A DNA stretch of 64,000 nucleotides from Rhizobium sp. S152. GTDB taxonomy: Bacteria > Pseudomonadota > Alphaproteobacteria > Rhizobiales > Rhizobiaceae. Numbering within the stretch: the first letter of the stretch is position 1; each line of letters opens with the position of its first letter. The position numbers were made by a program, and so were the translations under genes. Where the stretch lies: the NCBI RefSeq assembly GCF_030380735.1, contig NZ_JAUDRZ010000030.1, positions 667,548 to 731,547 of the forward strand, given 5' to 3'. The notes beneath the pieces were generated by a model that was not told where the DNA came from, searched no databases, and saw nothing but the letters and a program-made list of their open reading frames with translations. Below, piece by piece: positions 1 through 10,781 of this stretch.

Positions 1-1052
1 CGGCTATCGGACTGGTAGAAGGGCGTCAGCACCCGGCTCAGCAGCTGGTAGAAGCGTATATGCATCTCACGTTGTTTGAGATGGCGCCCGATGGCGTCGC
101 CGATCGTTGCCTCCCGGCAGAGCGCCGAGCAGAGTGACGCGGCATCGAGCAGCGCCATGTTCGCACCCTGGCCGAGTTGCGGGCTCGTTGCGTGCCAGGC
201 ATCTCCGATCTTCACCGTGTTCCGTCCGGCAACAGGGGTACGCGTGAGATGACGGTAGCGCGCATGAACCGGTTCGGCGGTAATGGCTAGTGCCTCAGCC
301 TCGGGCCAGAAGGCGCGCACGGCATCGAGCCAGGCATCGCGGCCGGCACTTTTCCAGGCGGGATGATCCTGATTGCGGATGCTCCAGAAGAACGTCGCCA
401 TAGGAGGCGCGCCGTCGCGTGCCGTGCCAACAGGCAGCACGCCCGCCATCTGGCTGGCCCGGCGATAGCGCTGCTCCAGTTCATCCGGACGGAAGAGGCC
501 ATTTGCAGGCCAGGGAACGGTGGCCCAGAGCGCGCCATAGCCAAGCTCGGTGGTGACCTTTGTTTCGATCGGGGAGTTGGCGCCCATGGCATCCACTACC
601 AGATCGGCCGCAGCCGACGTCCCGCCGCCTTCCAGGACAAGCCGCGGCGCGCTGCCGGCTTCGATGCCGGTCACCCGCGAGGATGTCTCGAAGCGTACGC
701 CGGCCTTGACGGCGGCTTCAAGCAGCAGGTCGAAGAGCGCCACCCGCTGGATGGCGATGCCGTAGGCGCCGGGGCGATAGCCGACGTCGAGCACCGTGCG
801 TCCGTTGCCGGAGAGGCGTCCGTGCATCCTGCTGATCCGGGCGCCGCGCGACTCGACGGCACTGAATAGCCCCATGCGGGAGAGCACGGCGGCCCCCGTC
901 GGCTGCAACACGAAGCCGGAGCCGACAGGCTGCGGCGCGCTCATCTGGTCGTAGATCGTTACCCTCGCGCCTTGTCGGGCAAGAAGGGCCGCGAGCGACA
1001 GCCCGCCGATCCCGGCGCCAGCAATCGCAATATCCAGAGCGTCAAGCTTCAT
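1..1052 (-). CDS. FAD-dependent monooxygenase, 3' end cut by window edge
   Basis: A flavoprotein monooxygenase of the salicylate hydroxylase/UbiH type that would use NAD(P)H and O2 to hydroxylate a small, probably aromatic, substrate. The frame opens with ATG at 1052 and stays open to base 1, so the C-terminus lies outside the window. The N-terminus reads MKLDALDIAIAGAGIGGLSL, a Rossmann FAD motif (GxGxxG). Near 170-205 the same frame reads GDAWHATSPQLGQGANMAL, the second FAD-contact motif (GD...P..GQG.N). The gene lies 8 bp downstream of mazG on the same strand, so the two may be co-transcribed. The substrate cannot be deduced. Confidence 0.85.
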   Translation of the reverse strand, partial: MKLDALDIAIAGAGIGGLSLAALLARQGARVTIYDQMSAPQPVGSGFVLQPTGAAVLSRMGLFSAVESRGARISRMHGRLSGNGRTVLDVGYRPGAYGIAIQRVALFDLLLEAAVKAGVRFETSSRVTGIEAGSAPRLVLEGGGTSAAADLVVDAMGANSPIETKVTTELGYGALWATVPWPANGLFRPDELEQRYRRASQMAGVLPVGTARDGAPPMATFFWSIRNQDHPAWKSAGRDAWLDAVRAFWPEAEALAITAEPVHARYRHLTRTPVAGRNTVKIGDAWHATSPQLGQGANMALLDAASLCSALCREATIGDAIGRHLKQREMHIRFYQLLSRVLTPFYQSDS

Positions 1053-1060
1053 CGCGCCGT

Positions 1061-1894
1061 CTAGCCGAGCTCCCGCTCGATCGCCTTGGCCGCCTGCCAG
1101 ATCTCTTCCATACGATCGAGGCTCGCCGCCTCCAGTGTTTCGCCTTCTTTATGAAGGACGGTCTCTATATGGTTGAAACGACGCCTGAACTTCGTGTTTG
1201 TCCCGCGCAGCGCTTGCTCCGGGTCGGCCTTCACGTGGCGACCGATGTTGACGACCGCGAAAATGAGGTCGCCCAGCTCGTCACTGACCTTGGCCTTGTC
1301 GCCATCCTTCAGCGCCTCGCGCAGTTCGCCGATTTCCTCCTCGATCTTGTCGAGGATCGGCTCCGGTGCCGACCAGTCGAAGCCGACCTTGGCGGCGCGC
1401 TCCTGCAGCTTCAGCGCTTCCGTAAGCGCAGGGAAGCTCCGTTGTACCGAGCCAAGATAGCCCGCCTTGAAATCCTCGGATATCCCGCGGGCGGCGCGCC
1501 GCTCCGCGCGTTCCCGTTTCTCTGCCTGCTTGATCTCGTCCCACTGCCTCTTCACGGCATCCGGCGTATCGGCGTCCGAGCGGGCGAAGAAATGCGGGTG
1601 GCGGCGGATCATCTTTCGGGTGATCGCCTCGACGATGTCGCCGAAGGAAAACTCACCTGCTTCCTCGGCCATGCGGGCATGAAAGACCACCTGCAGCAGC
1701 AGGTCGCCGAGCTCCTCGCACAGGTCGTCCATGTCGTTGCGCTCGATCGCATCGGAAACCTCGTAGGCCTCCTCGATCGTGTAGGGCTTGATGCTCTCGA
1801 AGGTCTGGACGATGTCCCAGGGGCAGCCGGTCTCCGGTGCCCGCAACGCCGCCATGATTTCGATCAGGCGGGAAATGTCTTTGGAAGCTTCCAT
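1061..1894 (-). CDS. mazG: Nucleoside triphosphate pyrophosphohydrolase MazG
   Basis: Hydrolyses (d)NTPs to the monophosphate plus pyrophosphate, a housecleaning role against non-canonical nucleotides. The 277-residue protein has the full tandem MazG fold. The first repeat contains GCPWD (about residue 22), then EExxE-type helices (IEEAYEVSDAIE, CEELGDLLLQVVFH). The second contains EEEIGELREAL and DELGDLIFAVVN, the acidic Mg-binding helices. Length matches the proteobacterial family. It reads in the same direction as the deaminase gene upstream, 19 bp away. No strong ribosome site is visible before the ATG at 1894. Confidence 0.95.
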   Translation of the reverse strand: MEASKDISRLIEIMAALRAPETGCPWDIVQTFESIKPYTIEEAYEVSDAIERNDMDDLCEELGDLLLQVVFHARMAEEAGEFSFGDIVEAITRKMIRRHPHFFARSDADTPDAVKRQWDEIKQAEKRERAERRAARGISEDFKAGYLGSVQRSFPALTEALKLQERAAKVGFDWSAPEPILDKIEEEIGELREALKDGDKAKVSDELGDLIFAVVNIGRHVKADPEQALRGTNTKFRRRFNHIETVLHKEGETLEAASLDRMEEIWQAAKAIERELG

Positions 1895-1913
1895 TGTGCT
1901 TTGGCCGATCGTA

Positions 1914-2501
1914 TCAGTTCAGCGGAATGTCGTTGTCGCTCTTGGAGGACTGATAGCTGTCGGAAAGAGCGTCGTAACGCGCCTTGATCCGCGCCGTCTG
2001 CGCCTTGAGATCGGCCTTCACGGCATCCGCTTCCGTCTCTACGAGATCGGCGATCGCAAAGCTGTTCCAGAAGGCGTTGCTGCGGCGATAGCCGCCGGGC
2101 TCAAGCCCGAAGACTTCCTTGAGGATCTTCAGGTCGTGCGGGATCGCGAAGGCGTCGCGCGAATCCTCGTGGCTGAAGAAATAGTAGAAATTGTCGAAGC
2201 CCGCCCAGGTGATGGCCGACATGCACATGGTGCAGGGTTCGTGTGTCGAGAGGAAAATCAGGTCCTTCGTCGCCGGCTTCTCGCCAAGCTCGTAGAAACG
2301 CTTCAGCGTATGTACCTCACCGTGCCAAAGCGGATTTTCCAGCTCGTTGTTGGTCTCCGCAACCACGAGCGAAAGGTCCGACTTGCGCAGGATCGCGGCG
2401 CCGAACACCTTGTTGCCAAGCGCGACGCCGCGCTCGGTCATCGGAAGGATATCCTGCTCCATTACCTGGAGGAGGCGGGCGGCGATTGTCTTGTCTGTCA
2501 T
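1914..2501 (-). CDS. Cytidine/deoxycytidylate deaminase-family zinc hydrolase
   Basis: A CDA-fold zinc deaminase of 195 residues. The zinc and catalytic signature is visible as HGEVH (about residues 80-84) followed by HEPCTMC (about 110-116), i.e. H-[A/G]-E ... PC-x2-C. The long C-terminal tail with EVFGLEPGGYRRSN and many aromatic residues is unlike TadA, so the substrate is probably a free base or small heterocycle (guanine-deaminase-like) rather than tRNA. This is inference. The ATG at 2501 follows an AGGAGA ribosome site. It heads a minus-strand group with mazG and the monooxygenase. Confidence 0.8.
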   Translation of the reverse strand: MTDKTIAARLLQVMEQDILPMTERGVALGNKVFGAAILRKSDLSLVVAETNNELENPLWHGEVHTLKRFYELGEKPATKDLIFLSTHEPCTMCMSAITWAGFDNFYYFFSHEDSRDAFAIPHDLKILKEVFGLEPGGYRRSNAFWNSFAIADLVETEADAVKADLKAQTARIKARYDALSDSYQSSKSDNDIPLN

Positions 2502-2760
2502 GGTCTTCTCCTGCTTGGGCCTACTTTATCTCCGGCAAAAACGAAGCGAAACGGCGATTCCGGATATGGATGCCATTTGTCACAGTCTTTGTGGTGCGTT
2601 GCGGGATCGACTGGTGTTGTCGCGGCGCCGCACCGGTGAGTTTTGCTCAAATCACTGGGATGCCGGGTAAAACAATACGCGCCCGCACGGCCTTTGGAAT
2701 TTCTGTTTCTTCATAATGCTGTCGCGGCAGTGCATATTCCGGCAACTTCAAAGTGGATTG

Positions 2761-4200
2761 ATGATGCCCTCCAAGAGTGAACAGCTGTCGGTATTTCCTG
2801 CCTTTTTCCGTGTGGAAGGCAAGATCGCGGCCGTCTTCGGCAATGGCGACGAGGCCTACGCCAAGGTGCGGCTGCTGATGAACACGCAGGCGACGATCGT
2901 GGCTTACGCCGATCGCCCGGAGGCAGACTATCACGCCTACCTCATCGCCAACCGCATCCGCACGATCAGAGAAGGTTTCGAGCCCCAACAGGTGAGCGGT
3001 GCGACGCTCGTCTTCGCCGCCACCAGCGATGCCGAAAGCGACCGAGCCATCGTCGCCGCCGCCCGTGCTGAAAAGATCCCGGCCAACGCCGTCGATCAAC
3101 CCGATCACTGCGATTTCTTCACGCCGGCCCTGGTGAACCGCGCTCCCGTGGCCGTGGCGATCGGCACGGAAGGTGCCGGCCCCGTGCTTGCTCAGATGAT
3201 CCGGGCGCAGGTGGACCAGCTGCTCGCGCCGTCGCTCGGCACGCTCGCGCGGCTTGCCACGAGCTATCGCGATATCGTCGAGCGTGTCGTTCCAAAGGGG
3301 GCCTCCCGCCGTCTGTTCTGGCGTCGGTTCTTCTCTGGCCCGGTCGCCGATGCCGTCGCGACCGGGAACGTAGCCGAGGCCCGTGATGCCGCCGATGGTT
3401 TGCTGCAGTCTCTGGACGAGGCGAAAGGTTACGTCTGGCTGGTCGGTGCCGGCCCGGGCGCAGAAGATCTCCTGACGCTGCGCGCCCAGCGCGTGATGAT
3501 GGAAGCCGATGTCATCGTCTATGACGCACTCGTGCCGCAGGCGATCGTCGACATGGGGCGCCGCGATGCCGAACGCCTGTCTGTCGGCAAGCGCAAGGGC
3601 TGCCATTCCAAGTCGCAGGAAGAGATCAACGAACTGCTGGTTCATCTCGGCCGCCAGGGCAAGCGGGTCGTGCGCCTGAAGTCCGGTGATCCGCTGGTCT
3701 ATGGCCGGGCGGGCGAGGAAATGGCCGCCCTGCGCGCCGCCGGTATCTCATATCAGGTGGTCCCCGGCATTACCTCCGCCTTCGCGGCCGCCGCCGATTT
3801 CGAACTGCCGCTGACGCTGCGAGGCGTTGCCTCCTCGCTGGTATTTACCACGGGTCACGACCTGACCGGCCACGTCCTGCCGGATTGGGCAAGCCTCGCC
3901 GTCTCTGGTGCCACGATCGCCGTCTATATGGGGCGTACCGTTGCCGCCTCCGTTGCCGAGCGCCTGATGCAGGCCGGTCTGCCGGCGGAAACCACGGTTG
4001 CCGTCATCGAGAACGCCAGCCGTAGCGATCGCCGCCTTCTCCACGGCATTCTGCGCGATCTTCCCGACCTGCAGCATCGCGACGAGTTGACCGGACCTGT
4101 TATGGTCATTATCGGCGATGCGGTTGCAGGCGCCAATTTCGAACTGTCCGAACCGCTGGTGCGCGAGCGCGCCCGGTCCGCTGAACTGCTAAGGAGCTGA
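2761..4200 (+). CDS. cysG: Siroheme synthase CysG
   Basis: A bifunctional enzyme making siroheme for the sulfite/nitrite reductase encoded just downstream. The N-terminal ~220 residues form the precorrin-2 dehydrogenase/ferrochelatase half (FFRVEGKIAAVFGNGDEA, then NAVDQPDHCDFFTPALV). The C-terminal half is a uroporphyrinogen-III methyltransferase with VWLVGAGPGAEDLLTLRAQR, VYDALVP, KRVVRLKSGDPLVYGRAGEE and VVPGITSAFAAAA. The frame is open from 2716, but ATGs at 2761/2764 fit the family N-terminus better; the ribosome site is weak. It starts the assimilation operon, with the next gene 2 bp away. Confidence 0.95.
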   Translation: MMPSKSEQLSVFPAFFRVEGKIAAVFGNGDEAYAKVRLLMNTQATIVAYADRPEADYHAYLIANRIRTIREGFEPQQVSGATLVFAATSDAESDRAIVAAARAEKIPANAVDQPDHCDFFTPALVNRAPVAVAIGTEGAGPVLAQMIRAQVDQLLAPSLGTLARLATSYRDIVERVVPKGASRRLFWRRFFSGPVADAVATGNVAEARDAADGLLQSLDEAKGYVWLVGAGPGAEDLLTLRAQRVMMEADVIVYDALVPQAIVDMGRRDAERLSVGKRKGCHSKSQEEINELLVHLGRQGKRVVRLKSGDPLVYGRAGEEMAALRAAGISYQVVPGITSAFAAAADFELPLTLRGVASSLVFTTGHDLTGHVLPDWASLAVSGATIAVYMGRTVAASVAERLMQAGLPAETTVAVIENASRSDRRLLHGILRDLPDLQHRDELTGPVMVIIGDAVAGANFELSEPLVRERARSAELLRS

Positions 4201-4202
4201 TT

Positions 4203-4517
4203 ATGGTAGACAAGGTTTTGACCGCCAACCGGCTGACGGATGGCATTGCCGTGTGGCTGGACGCCAACGGCAAATGGGCGACCTCGCTGCAGGATGCGCT
4301 CGTTGCCCGTCATGCCGAAGCCGTCACGGCTCTCGAGGAAATCGGCAAGAAGTCATACGCCGACAATCAAGTCGTTGACGTCGCCGTCGTCGAGGTTCAG
4401 GAAAACAACGGGGTTCTGTGGCCGCTCCGCCTTCGCGAGCGTATTCGCGCGCAAGGCCCGACCATGGAATACGCACCGGGCTACCAGCCGGCCGATCCCG
4501 CATTCATTGCAGTCTGA
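4203..4517 (+). CDS. DUF2849 small protein of the sulfite/nitrite reductase operon
   Basis: A 104-residue protein matching the DUF2849 family, found almost only between cysG and cysI in alphaproteobacteria. It contains TANRLTDGIAVWLDANGKW near the start and a C-terminal RERIRAQGPTMEYAPGYQP. The biochemical function is unknown; conserved linkage suggests a role in siroheme or electron supply to the reductase. It begins 2 bp after the cysG stop with an AAGGAG-like site inside the cysG 3' end, and ends 8 bp before the reductase, so translation is probably coupled. Confidence 0.85.
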   Translation: MVDKVLTANRLTDGIAVWLDANGKWATSLQDALVARHAEAVTALEEIGKKSYADNQVVDVAVVEVQENNGVLWPLRLRERIRAQGPTMEYAPGYQPADPAFIAV

Positions 4518-4525
4518 GGAATACG

Positions 4526-6196
<1,671 letters not shown>

Positions 6197-6206
6197 GGAG
6201 AAGACG

Positions 6207-6719
6207 ATGACCAAGATCTGGAGAGAAACCGGCTTCGTCGAAAACGATCCGTGGGTAATCGAAACCGAGGAAGTCAAGGCAGGCGAGGGACAGAAGCCCC
6301 TGCTGAGCCTCGATGAGCTCGTGGCCAAGGCCGACGAAAGCAATGAGGTCGGTTTCGGCGTGCTGATCAAGCCGGCCGACGACGTGCGTAAGCTCGAGCC
6401 CTATCTGTACCGTCTGGAGCTGGTGGCGGTTGCCTTCCCGGCCTTCAACGACGGTCGTGCCTTCAGCCATGCCTCGCTTCTGCGCGAGCGCCTGGGCTAT
6501 ACGAACGAGCTGCGTGCCGTCGGCGACGTGCTGATCGATCAGGTGCCGCACATGCTGCGCTGTGGCATCGACAGCTTCGCGGTGACCAACGAGACTGCGA
6601 TAAAGCGTCTCACCGAGAAGCGCCTGCCGGAGATTCCGCATTATTATCAGCCGACTGCGCGTGACGCGGAGCCGGGCAAGGGCTATAGTTGGCGCCGTCA
6701 GGCGAAGCCGGCGGCGTAA
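6207..6719 (+). CDS. DUF934 family protein (sulfite reduction accessory)
   Basis: A 170-residue DUF934 protein, the usual partner of alphaproteobacterial CysI. Visible family features are GFGVLIKPADDVRKLEPYL, a long region with FPAFNDGRAFSHASLLRERLGY, and GDVLIDQVPHMLRCGIDSF. It is proposed in the literature to act as an oxidoreductase-like accessory in sulfate assimilation, without firm biochemistry. The ATG at 6207 has an AAGGAG site 6 nt upstream. It ends the tight operon; cysH is not adjacent here. Confidence 0.9.
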   Translation: MTKIWRETGFVENDPWVIETEEVKAGEGQKPLLSLDELVAKADESNEVGFGVLIKPADDVRKLEPYLYRLELVAVAFPAFNDGRAFSHASLLRERLGYTNELRAVGDVLIDQVPHMLRCGIDSFAVTNETAIKRLTEKRLPEIPHYYQPTARDAEPGKGYSWRRQAKPAA

Positions 6720-6755
6720 CGCCGGCTCGCCGTTCAGATTTGACGGAACGGTGCA

Positions 6756-7967
6756 ATGAAGACTTTCGAAATCGCGGTGATCGGTGGCGGTCTGGCCGGC
6801 ATGGTGGCCGCAATCGCTCTCGCGCGTGGTGGCCGCAACGTGGCCCTCATCGCCCCGAAGGCTGAGGGCGAAGACCGGCGCACGACCGCGCTGATGGATC
6901 AGTCGATTCGCTTCCTCGACCGGCTGACGCTGTGGGAAAAGCTGAAACCCTCCGCCGCGCCGCTCGCGACCATGCGTATAATCGACGGCACCAGCCGTCT
7001 GCTGCGCGCGCCGACCACCACCTTCCGTGCCGCCGAAGTCGGCCTCGAGGCCTTCGGCTACAACTTCCCCAACAAGGCCCTGATGGATGTGCTCGACGCT
7101 GCCGCCGAGGCCGAGGGCAACATTACCCGTTTCAACGCCTTCGCAGCCGCCGTCGAGGTGAGCGCCGACATCGTCGCGATCACGTTGTCCGATAACGACA
7201 TGCTGACATCGGAATTCGTGATCGGCGCCGACGGCCGCAAGTCGAAGCTGCGCGAGACCATCGGCGTCGATGTCAAACAATGGTCCTATCCGCAGTCGGC
7301 CATGGTGCTGAACTTCGCCCATTCGCTGCCGCACGAAAACATCTCGACCGAGTTCCACACCGAGAGCGGCCCCTTCACGCAGGTGCCGCTGCCGGGCAAT
7401 CGCTCAAGTCTCGTCTGGGTGCAGAACCCCGCGGATGCCGAGGCCCGCCGGGAACTCTCTCTCGCCGAGCTCAGCGACGTCGTCGAGGAGCGCATGCAGT
7501 CACTGCTCGGCAAGGTCACCGTCGAGGAGGGGCTTCAGGTCTGGTCGCTGTCGGGCATGATGGCGCATCGCTCCGGCATGGGTAGGGCCGCGCTCATCGG
7601 CGAGGCGGCCCACGTCTTCCCGCCGATCGGCGCGCAGGGGCTGAACCTCAGCCTGCGCGATGTCATGGCACTTTACGACATTCTCTGCGGCCGTCCGGAA
7701 TTGCCGCTGCCGTCGGATGCCGGCAACCAGTTCGATCGCAAGCGCCGTGCCGATATCATGACGCGAACGGCGAGCGTGGACGTGCTCAACCGTTCGCTGC
7801 TTTCGGATTTCCTGCCGATGCAGGTTCTGCGCGCCGCCGGCCTTCACATCCTCTCGGCCATCCCGCCGCTCCGCAGCCTGGTGATACGCGAAGGCATCGA
7901 GCCCGGACGCGGCCTTCGTGACATACCGGCTGCAATCCGCGACGGCCTACGTCGGAAGAAGGCCTGA
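6756..7967 (+). CDS. UbiH/UbiF/COQ6-family FAD-dependent hydroxylase
   Basis: A 403-residue flavin hydroxylase of the ubiquinone-biosynthesis family. The N-terminal dinucleotide motif is AVIGGGLAGMVAAIALARGG; the mid-domain FVIGADGRKSKLRE is the DG motif; the C-terminal ALIGEAAHVFPPIGAQGLNL is the GD/P-x-GQG-N motif (here GEAAH). These place it with UbiH/VisC enzymes that hydroxylate the quinone ring. It lies 36 bp after DUF934 on the same strand. Its 3' end overlaps the convergent AEC transporter gene by 21 bp. A direct role in ubiquinone synthesis is inferred. Confidence 0.85.
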   Translation: MKTFEIAVIGGGLAGMVAAIALARGGRNVALIAPKAEGEDRRTTALMDQSIRFLDRLTLWEKLKPSAAPLATMRIIDGTSRLLRAPTTTFRAAEVGLEAFGYNFPNKALMDVLDAAAEAEGNITRFNAFAAAVEVSADIVAITLSDNDMLTSEFVIGADGRKSKLRETIGVDVKQWSYPQSAMVLNFAHSLPHENISTEFHTESGPFTQVPLPGNRSSLVWVQNPADAEARRELSLAELSDVVEERMQSLLGKVTVEEGLQVWSLSGMMAHRSGMGRAALIGEAAHVFPPIGAQGLNLSLRDVMALYDILCGRPELPLPSDAGNQFDRKRRADIMTRTASVDVLNRSLLSDFLPMQVLRAAGLHILSAIPPLRSLVIREGIEPGRGLRDIPAAIRDGLRRKKA

Positions 7968-8897
7968 TTTCATCGCCACCAGGAACATTGAGACCGTCAC
8001 GACAGAAAGCACCGTCGTGACGAGGATCGTGGCGGACGCGCGCTCCTGCCAGACTCCGTAGTGCTGGCCGATGACGAAGACGTTGGTCGCCGTCGGCAGC
8101 GTGGCAAGCAGCACGGCCGCGTAGATCCACACCGGATCGAAGCCGCCCACGGCTGTCAGCGCGAGATAGACGACGAGAGGGTGGATGATCAGCTTGGCCG
8201 GCACGATATAACCGATCTCCACCGGGATACGGCGGATTGGCCTCAGCGCCAGCGTCACACCCATCGCAAACAGCGCGCAGGGCGCCGCCGCCTGTGCCAG
8301 ATAATCCACGAAGCGCTGGAACGCCAGCGGCTGCGGCACCTCGAACCCAGCCGCGACAAAGCCCAGCGCGGTCGAGAGAATGAACGGATGCAGCGCCACC
8401 TTGCTGATGATATCGAAGGCAAGCCGTGCAGGTGAGCGCTTGTCGTCGCCCGACGCCGCCATCATCGCCGGCGCCACGATGAAGTGAAACGCGTTCTCGA
8501 TGCAGACGATCAGCGCCACGGGCACAGCGGCCTTTTCACCCAGCGCAATTAACGCAAGCCCCGGACCCATATATCCGATGTTGCCGTATGAACCGGCGAA
8601 GGCCTGGATCGTGCTGTCGGCGAAGGAGTTGCGCCGCAGGAAGCGGCCGATCAGGAACATCGCCAGGAAAATCGAATAGGTCGCCGCCAGATCCGTGACG
8701 ATGAAATCGATCCGCGTCAGATCCTCGAAAGGCGTCCGCGATACGAGCTTGAAATAGAGCGCGGGCAGGGCGGCATAGATGATGAAGGTGTTGAGCCATC
8801 CCATCTCCTCTGCCGGCTGCTTGGTCACCTTTGCTGCGATGAAGCCGATGATGATCAGGCCGAAGAACGGCAGGAGAAGGCTCACGATATCGGCCAA
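7947..8897 (-). CDS. AEC-family auxin-efflux-like permease
   Basis: An inner-membrane carrier of the AEC family (316 residues, about ten hydrophobic segments in two halves). Segments include IVSLLLPFFGLIIIGFIAA at the N-terminus, IGYMGPGLALIALGEKAAV in the middle and NVFVIGQHYGV near the C-terminus, where AEC proteins carry conserved N/P residues. Bacterial members export or import malate and other organic acids; the substrate here is unknown. The start appears to be TTG at 8897 with a weak GGA upstream. It is monocistronic and convergent with the UbiH-like gene. Confidence 0.8.
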   Translation of the reverse strand: MADIVSLLLPFFGLIIIGFIAAKVTKQPAEEMGWLNTFIIYAALPALYFKLVSRTPFEDLTRIDFIVTDLAATYSIFLAMFLIGRFLRRNSFADSTIQAFAGSYGNIGYMGPGLALIALGEKAAVPVALIVCIENAFHFIVAPAMMAASGDDKRSPARLAFDIISKVALHPFILSTALGFVAAGFEVPQPLAFQRFVDYLAQAAAPCALFAMGVTLALRPIRRIPVEIGYIVPAKLIIHPLVVYLALTAVGGFDPVWIYAAVLLATLPTATNVFVIGQHYGVWQERASATILVTTVLSVVTVSMFLVAMKSGLLPT

Positions 8898-8949
8898 GGG
8901 TCATTCCAATGCATGCGAAAGCGGGAGCGGTCGGCGGGAGATCTCAGGC

Positions 8950-9699
8950 TTAGCCGATTTTCATCAGTATTGGAAAGGTCTGCTGGAACCAGATCGCGGC
9001 ATCACTGACAAAACCGAAGATGAAGGCGAGCCCGGTCAGCACGAGGAAGACGCCCATGATCTTCTCGACCATGCCCAGATGCCGGCGGAAGCGCGTGAGG
9101 AAACCCATGAAGGCGCCGGAAAAGCCAGCGGCGATCCAGAAGGGAATGGCAAGGCCGAGGGAGTAGACGGCGAGCAGTCCGGCACCCGAGCCGACCGTTT
9201 CACGGGAGGCCGCAACGCCGAGGATAGCACCGAGCACCGGGCCGATGCACGGCGTCCAGCCGAAGGCAAAGGCAAGCCCCATGACATAGGCGCCCGTGAG
9301 CGTCGCGGGCTTGCCGCCGCCCTGGAAACGGGCCTCGCGCGCGAGCATCCCAATCCGGAACAGCCCGAGAAAGTTCAGGCCCATGACGATGATAATGAGA
9401 CCGCCTATCTTGGAGAGAAGATCGAGATGCTGGCGCAGCGCCATGCCGATGCTCGACGCGCCCGCACCCAGCGCCACGAAAACGGTTGCAAAGCCGAGCG
9501 TAAAGAAAAGCGCCGAGAACAGCACGCCGCGCCGAACTTCAGGCGCGACCGTCACCGCGCCGCCGCCCCGGAACTGCTCGACGGAAATACCGGCCATGTA
9601 ACAGAGATAAGGCGGAACCAGCGGCAGCACGCAAGGCGACAGGAACGACAGCGCGCCCGCGAAGAGCGCGCTCAGCAAGGAAATATCTGCGATCGACAC
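8950..9699 (-). CDS. ccdA: Cytochrome c biogenesis protein CcdA
   Basis: An integral-membrane thiol-disulfide transporter (249 residues, six predicted segments) that carries electrons from thioredoxin across the membrane for cytochrome c maturation. The two redox cysteines are visible in the family motifs FLSPCVLPLVPPYLC (about residues 19-33) and GWTPCIGPVLGAILG (about 150-164). The GTG start at 9699 has a CCGGAG site. No other ccm gene is adjacent, so it is probably transcribed alone. Confidence 0.92.
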   Translation of the reverse strand: MSIADISLLSALFAGALSFLSPCVLPLVPPYLCYMAGISVEQFRGGGAVTVAPEVRRGVLFSALFFTLGFATVFVALGAGASSIGMALRQHLDLLSKIGGLIIIVMGLNFLGLFRIGMLAREARFQGGGKPATLTGAYVMGLAFAFGWTPCIGPVLGAILGVAASRETVGSGAGLLAVYSLGLAIPFWIAAGFSGAFMGFLTRFRRHLGMVEKIMGVFLVLTGLAFIFGFVSDAAIWFQQTFPILMKIG

Positions 9700-9819
9700 T
9701 CGTTTCTCCGGTCGCGGGCAATGGGTCGCGCAGTCCTAGCGCGAGAGATAGCCGATCGCCAATCACCTTTTCGCGCATCGCGTCTCAACCCACGAGATCG
9801 CAGGTGCTCTAGATGCAAA

Positions 9820-9838
9820 GCCCGGCGCGAGGCCGGGC
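9820..9838 (-). terminator. Hairpin terminator of the glycine-zipper gene
   Basis: A 7-bp perfect stem (GCCCGGC/GCCGGGC) with a 5-nt loop, followed on the minus strand by a short T run. It lies about 25 bp after the stop of the small lipoprotein gene at 9864. The T tract is short, so termination efficiency is uncertain. Confidence 0.6.
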
Positions 9839-9863
9839 AGTCATGCGCGCGCGGCGGTTTCGG

Positions 9864-10121
9864 TCAGCGGCAGCGCGCTTCGTAGGTACGGCCGTAGCGG
9901 TCGCGATAGATGCAGTAGCCGCGATGTTCCGTCGAGCGGCCGATGAGTGCGCCGGCGACCCCACCCGCCACCGCGCCGATGGCCGCACCCTCCCAGCTGC
10001 CACCGACAACGCCGCGGATGACGGCTCCGGAACCGGCGCCTATCGCGGTTCCCTGCTCGGTTGCGGTACATGCCGCGAGCGTTCCGGCAACGGCGCCGAT
10101 AAGTGCGATCTTCTTCAACAT
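9864..10121 (-). CDS. Small glycine-zipper outer-membrane lipoprotein
   Basis: An 85-residue predicted lipoprotein. The start at 10121 (MLKKIALIGAVAGTLAAC) gives a short signal peptide ending in the lipobox LAAC and has an AGGGGAG site 8 nt upstream; an upstream in-frame start at 10163 is less likely. The middle is a glycine zipper (AIGAVAGGVAGALIG) of the kind found in 17-kDa-antigen/SlyB-like proteins. The tail CIYRDRYGRTYEARCR has two cysteines. It is probably an envelope structural or stress protein. Confidence 0.8.
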   Translation of the reverse strand: MLKKIALIGAVAGTLAACTATEQGTAIGAGSGAVIRGVVGGSWEGAAIGAVAGGVAGALIGRSTEHRGYCIYRDRYGRTYEARCR

Positions 10122-10304
10122 GATGCTGTCTCCCCTGGGTTGCGATACAAGAGCCCGTTTCATGAATTAGAACACACTGAAGGAAAGTCGAGTGGCATTC
10201 GGCAGGGCCTGTACAGAGGCCGGATTGGAGCGCAAGGATGACACCGTTGCCGCGACGGAGATCTCCCGCGCTGGAGACACCGCTCGTCGAGAAAGGATGC
10301 TGTC

Positions 10305-10601
10305 ATGAGATCGTTGTTGTTCGCTGCCGCGTTGTTGCTGCCGCAGGTTGCTCTTGCGGCCCAGACGCTCAAGATAGATGCCCGCGCGCAAAGTTGCGGC
10401 CAGATCGCGCAGGTTATCCGCCAGAACAAGACGGTGTTCGTGCGCGTTGGTTTCGGCGGCCACAATTTCCGTTATCCGCCGGCCAAATGCGCGCTGGGGA
10501 GCAAGCGCACGACGGTCAGCTTCCGCGATGCGACAGGCAGGCAATGCACGCTGGACTATGCCTGCGCCTATGATCCCGGTTCCTTCTACAACAACCCATA
10601 G
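10305..10601 (+). CDS. Small exported four-cysteine protein
   Basis: A 98-residue protein with a clear Sec signal (MRSLLFAAALLLPQVALAAQ, cleavage after ALA). The mature part is about 79 residues with four cysteines (SCGQ, KCAL, QCTL, ACAY), which suggests disulfides in the periplasm. The spacing VFVRVGFGGHNFRYPPAKC is not a motif I recognise. The ATG at 10305 lies in a good context (GAAAGGATGCTGTC upstream). Function unknown; gene-like by codon use and signal peptide. Confidence 0.65.
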   Translation: MRSLLFAAALLLPQVALAAQTLKIDARAQSCGQIAQVIRQNKTVFVRVGFGGHNFRYPPAKCALGSKRTTVSFRDATGRQCTLDYACAYDPGSFYNNP

Positions 10602-10781
10602 CGGGCAGCGTTGGGCCTGTCAGGCACGCGCCGCGCGAAGCAATGGCGGACGCCAAACCGACTTGTGATTCGCCGCCACAAACACGCCTTAAATCGTTCA
10701 TCAGGCATTAATCACGTCGGTGTCATATCTCGCTTCAAGGGTTGGGAAACCTCCGAATCTTTGTTCTCAGCTGGAGACATC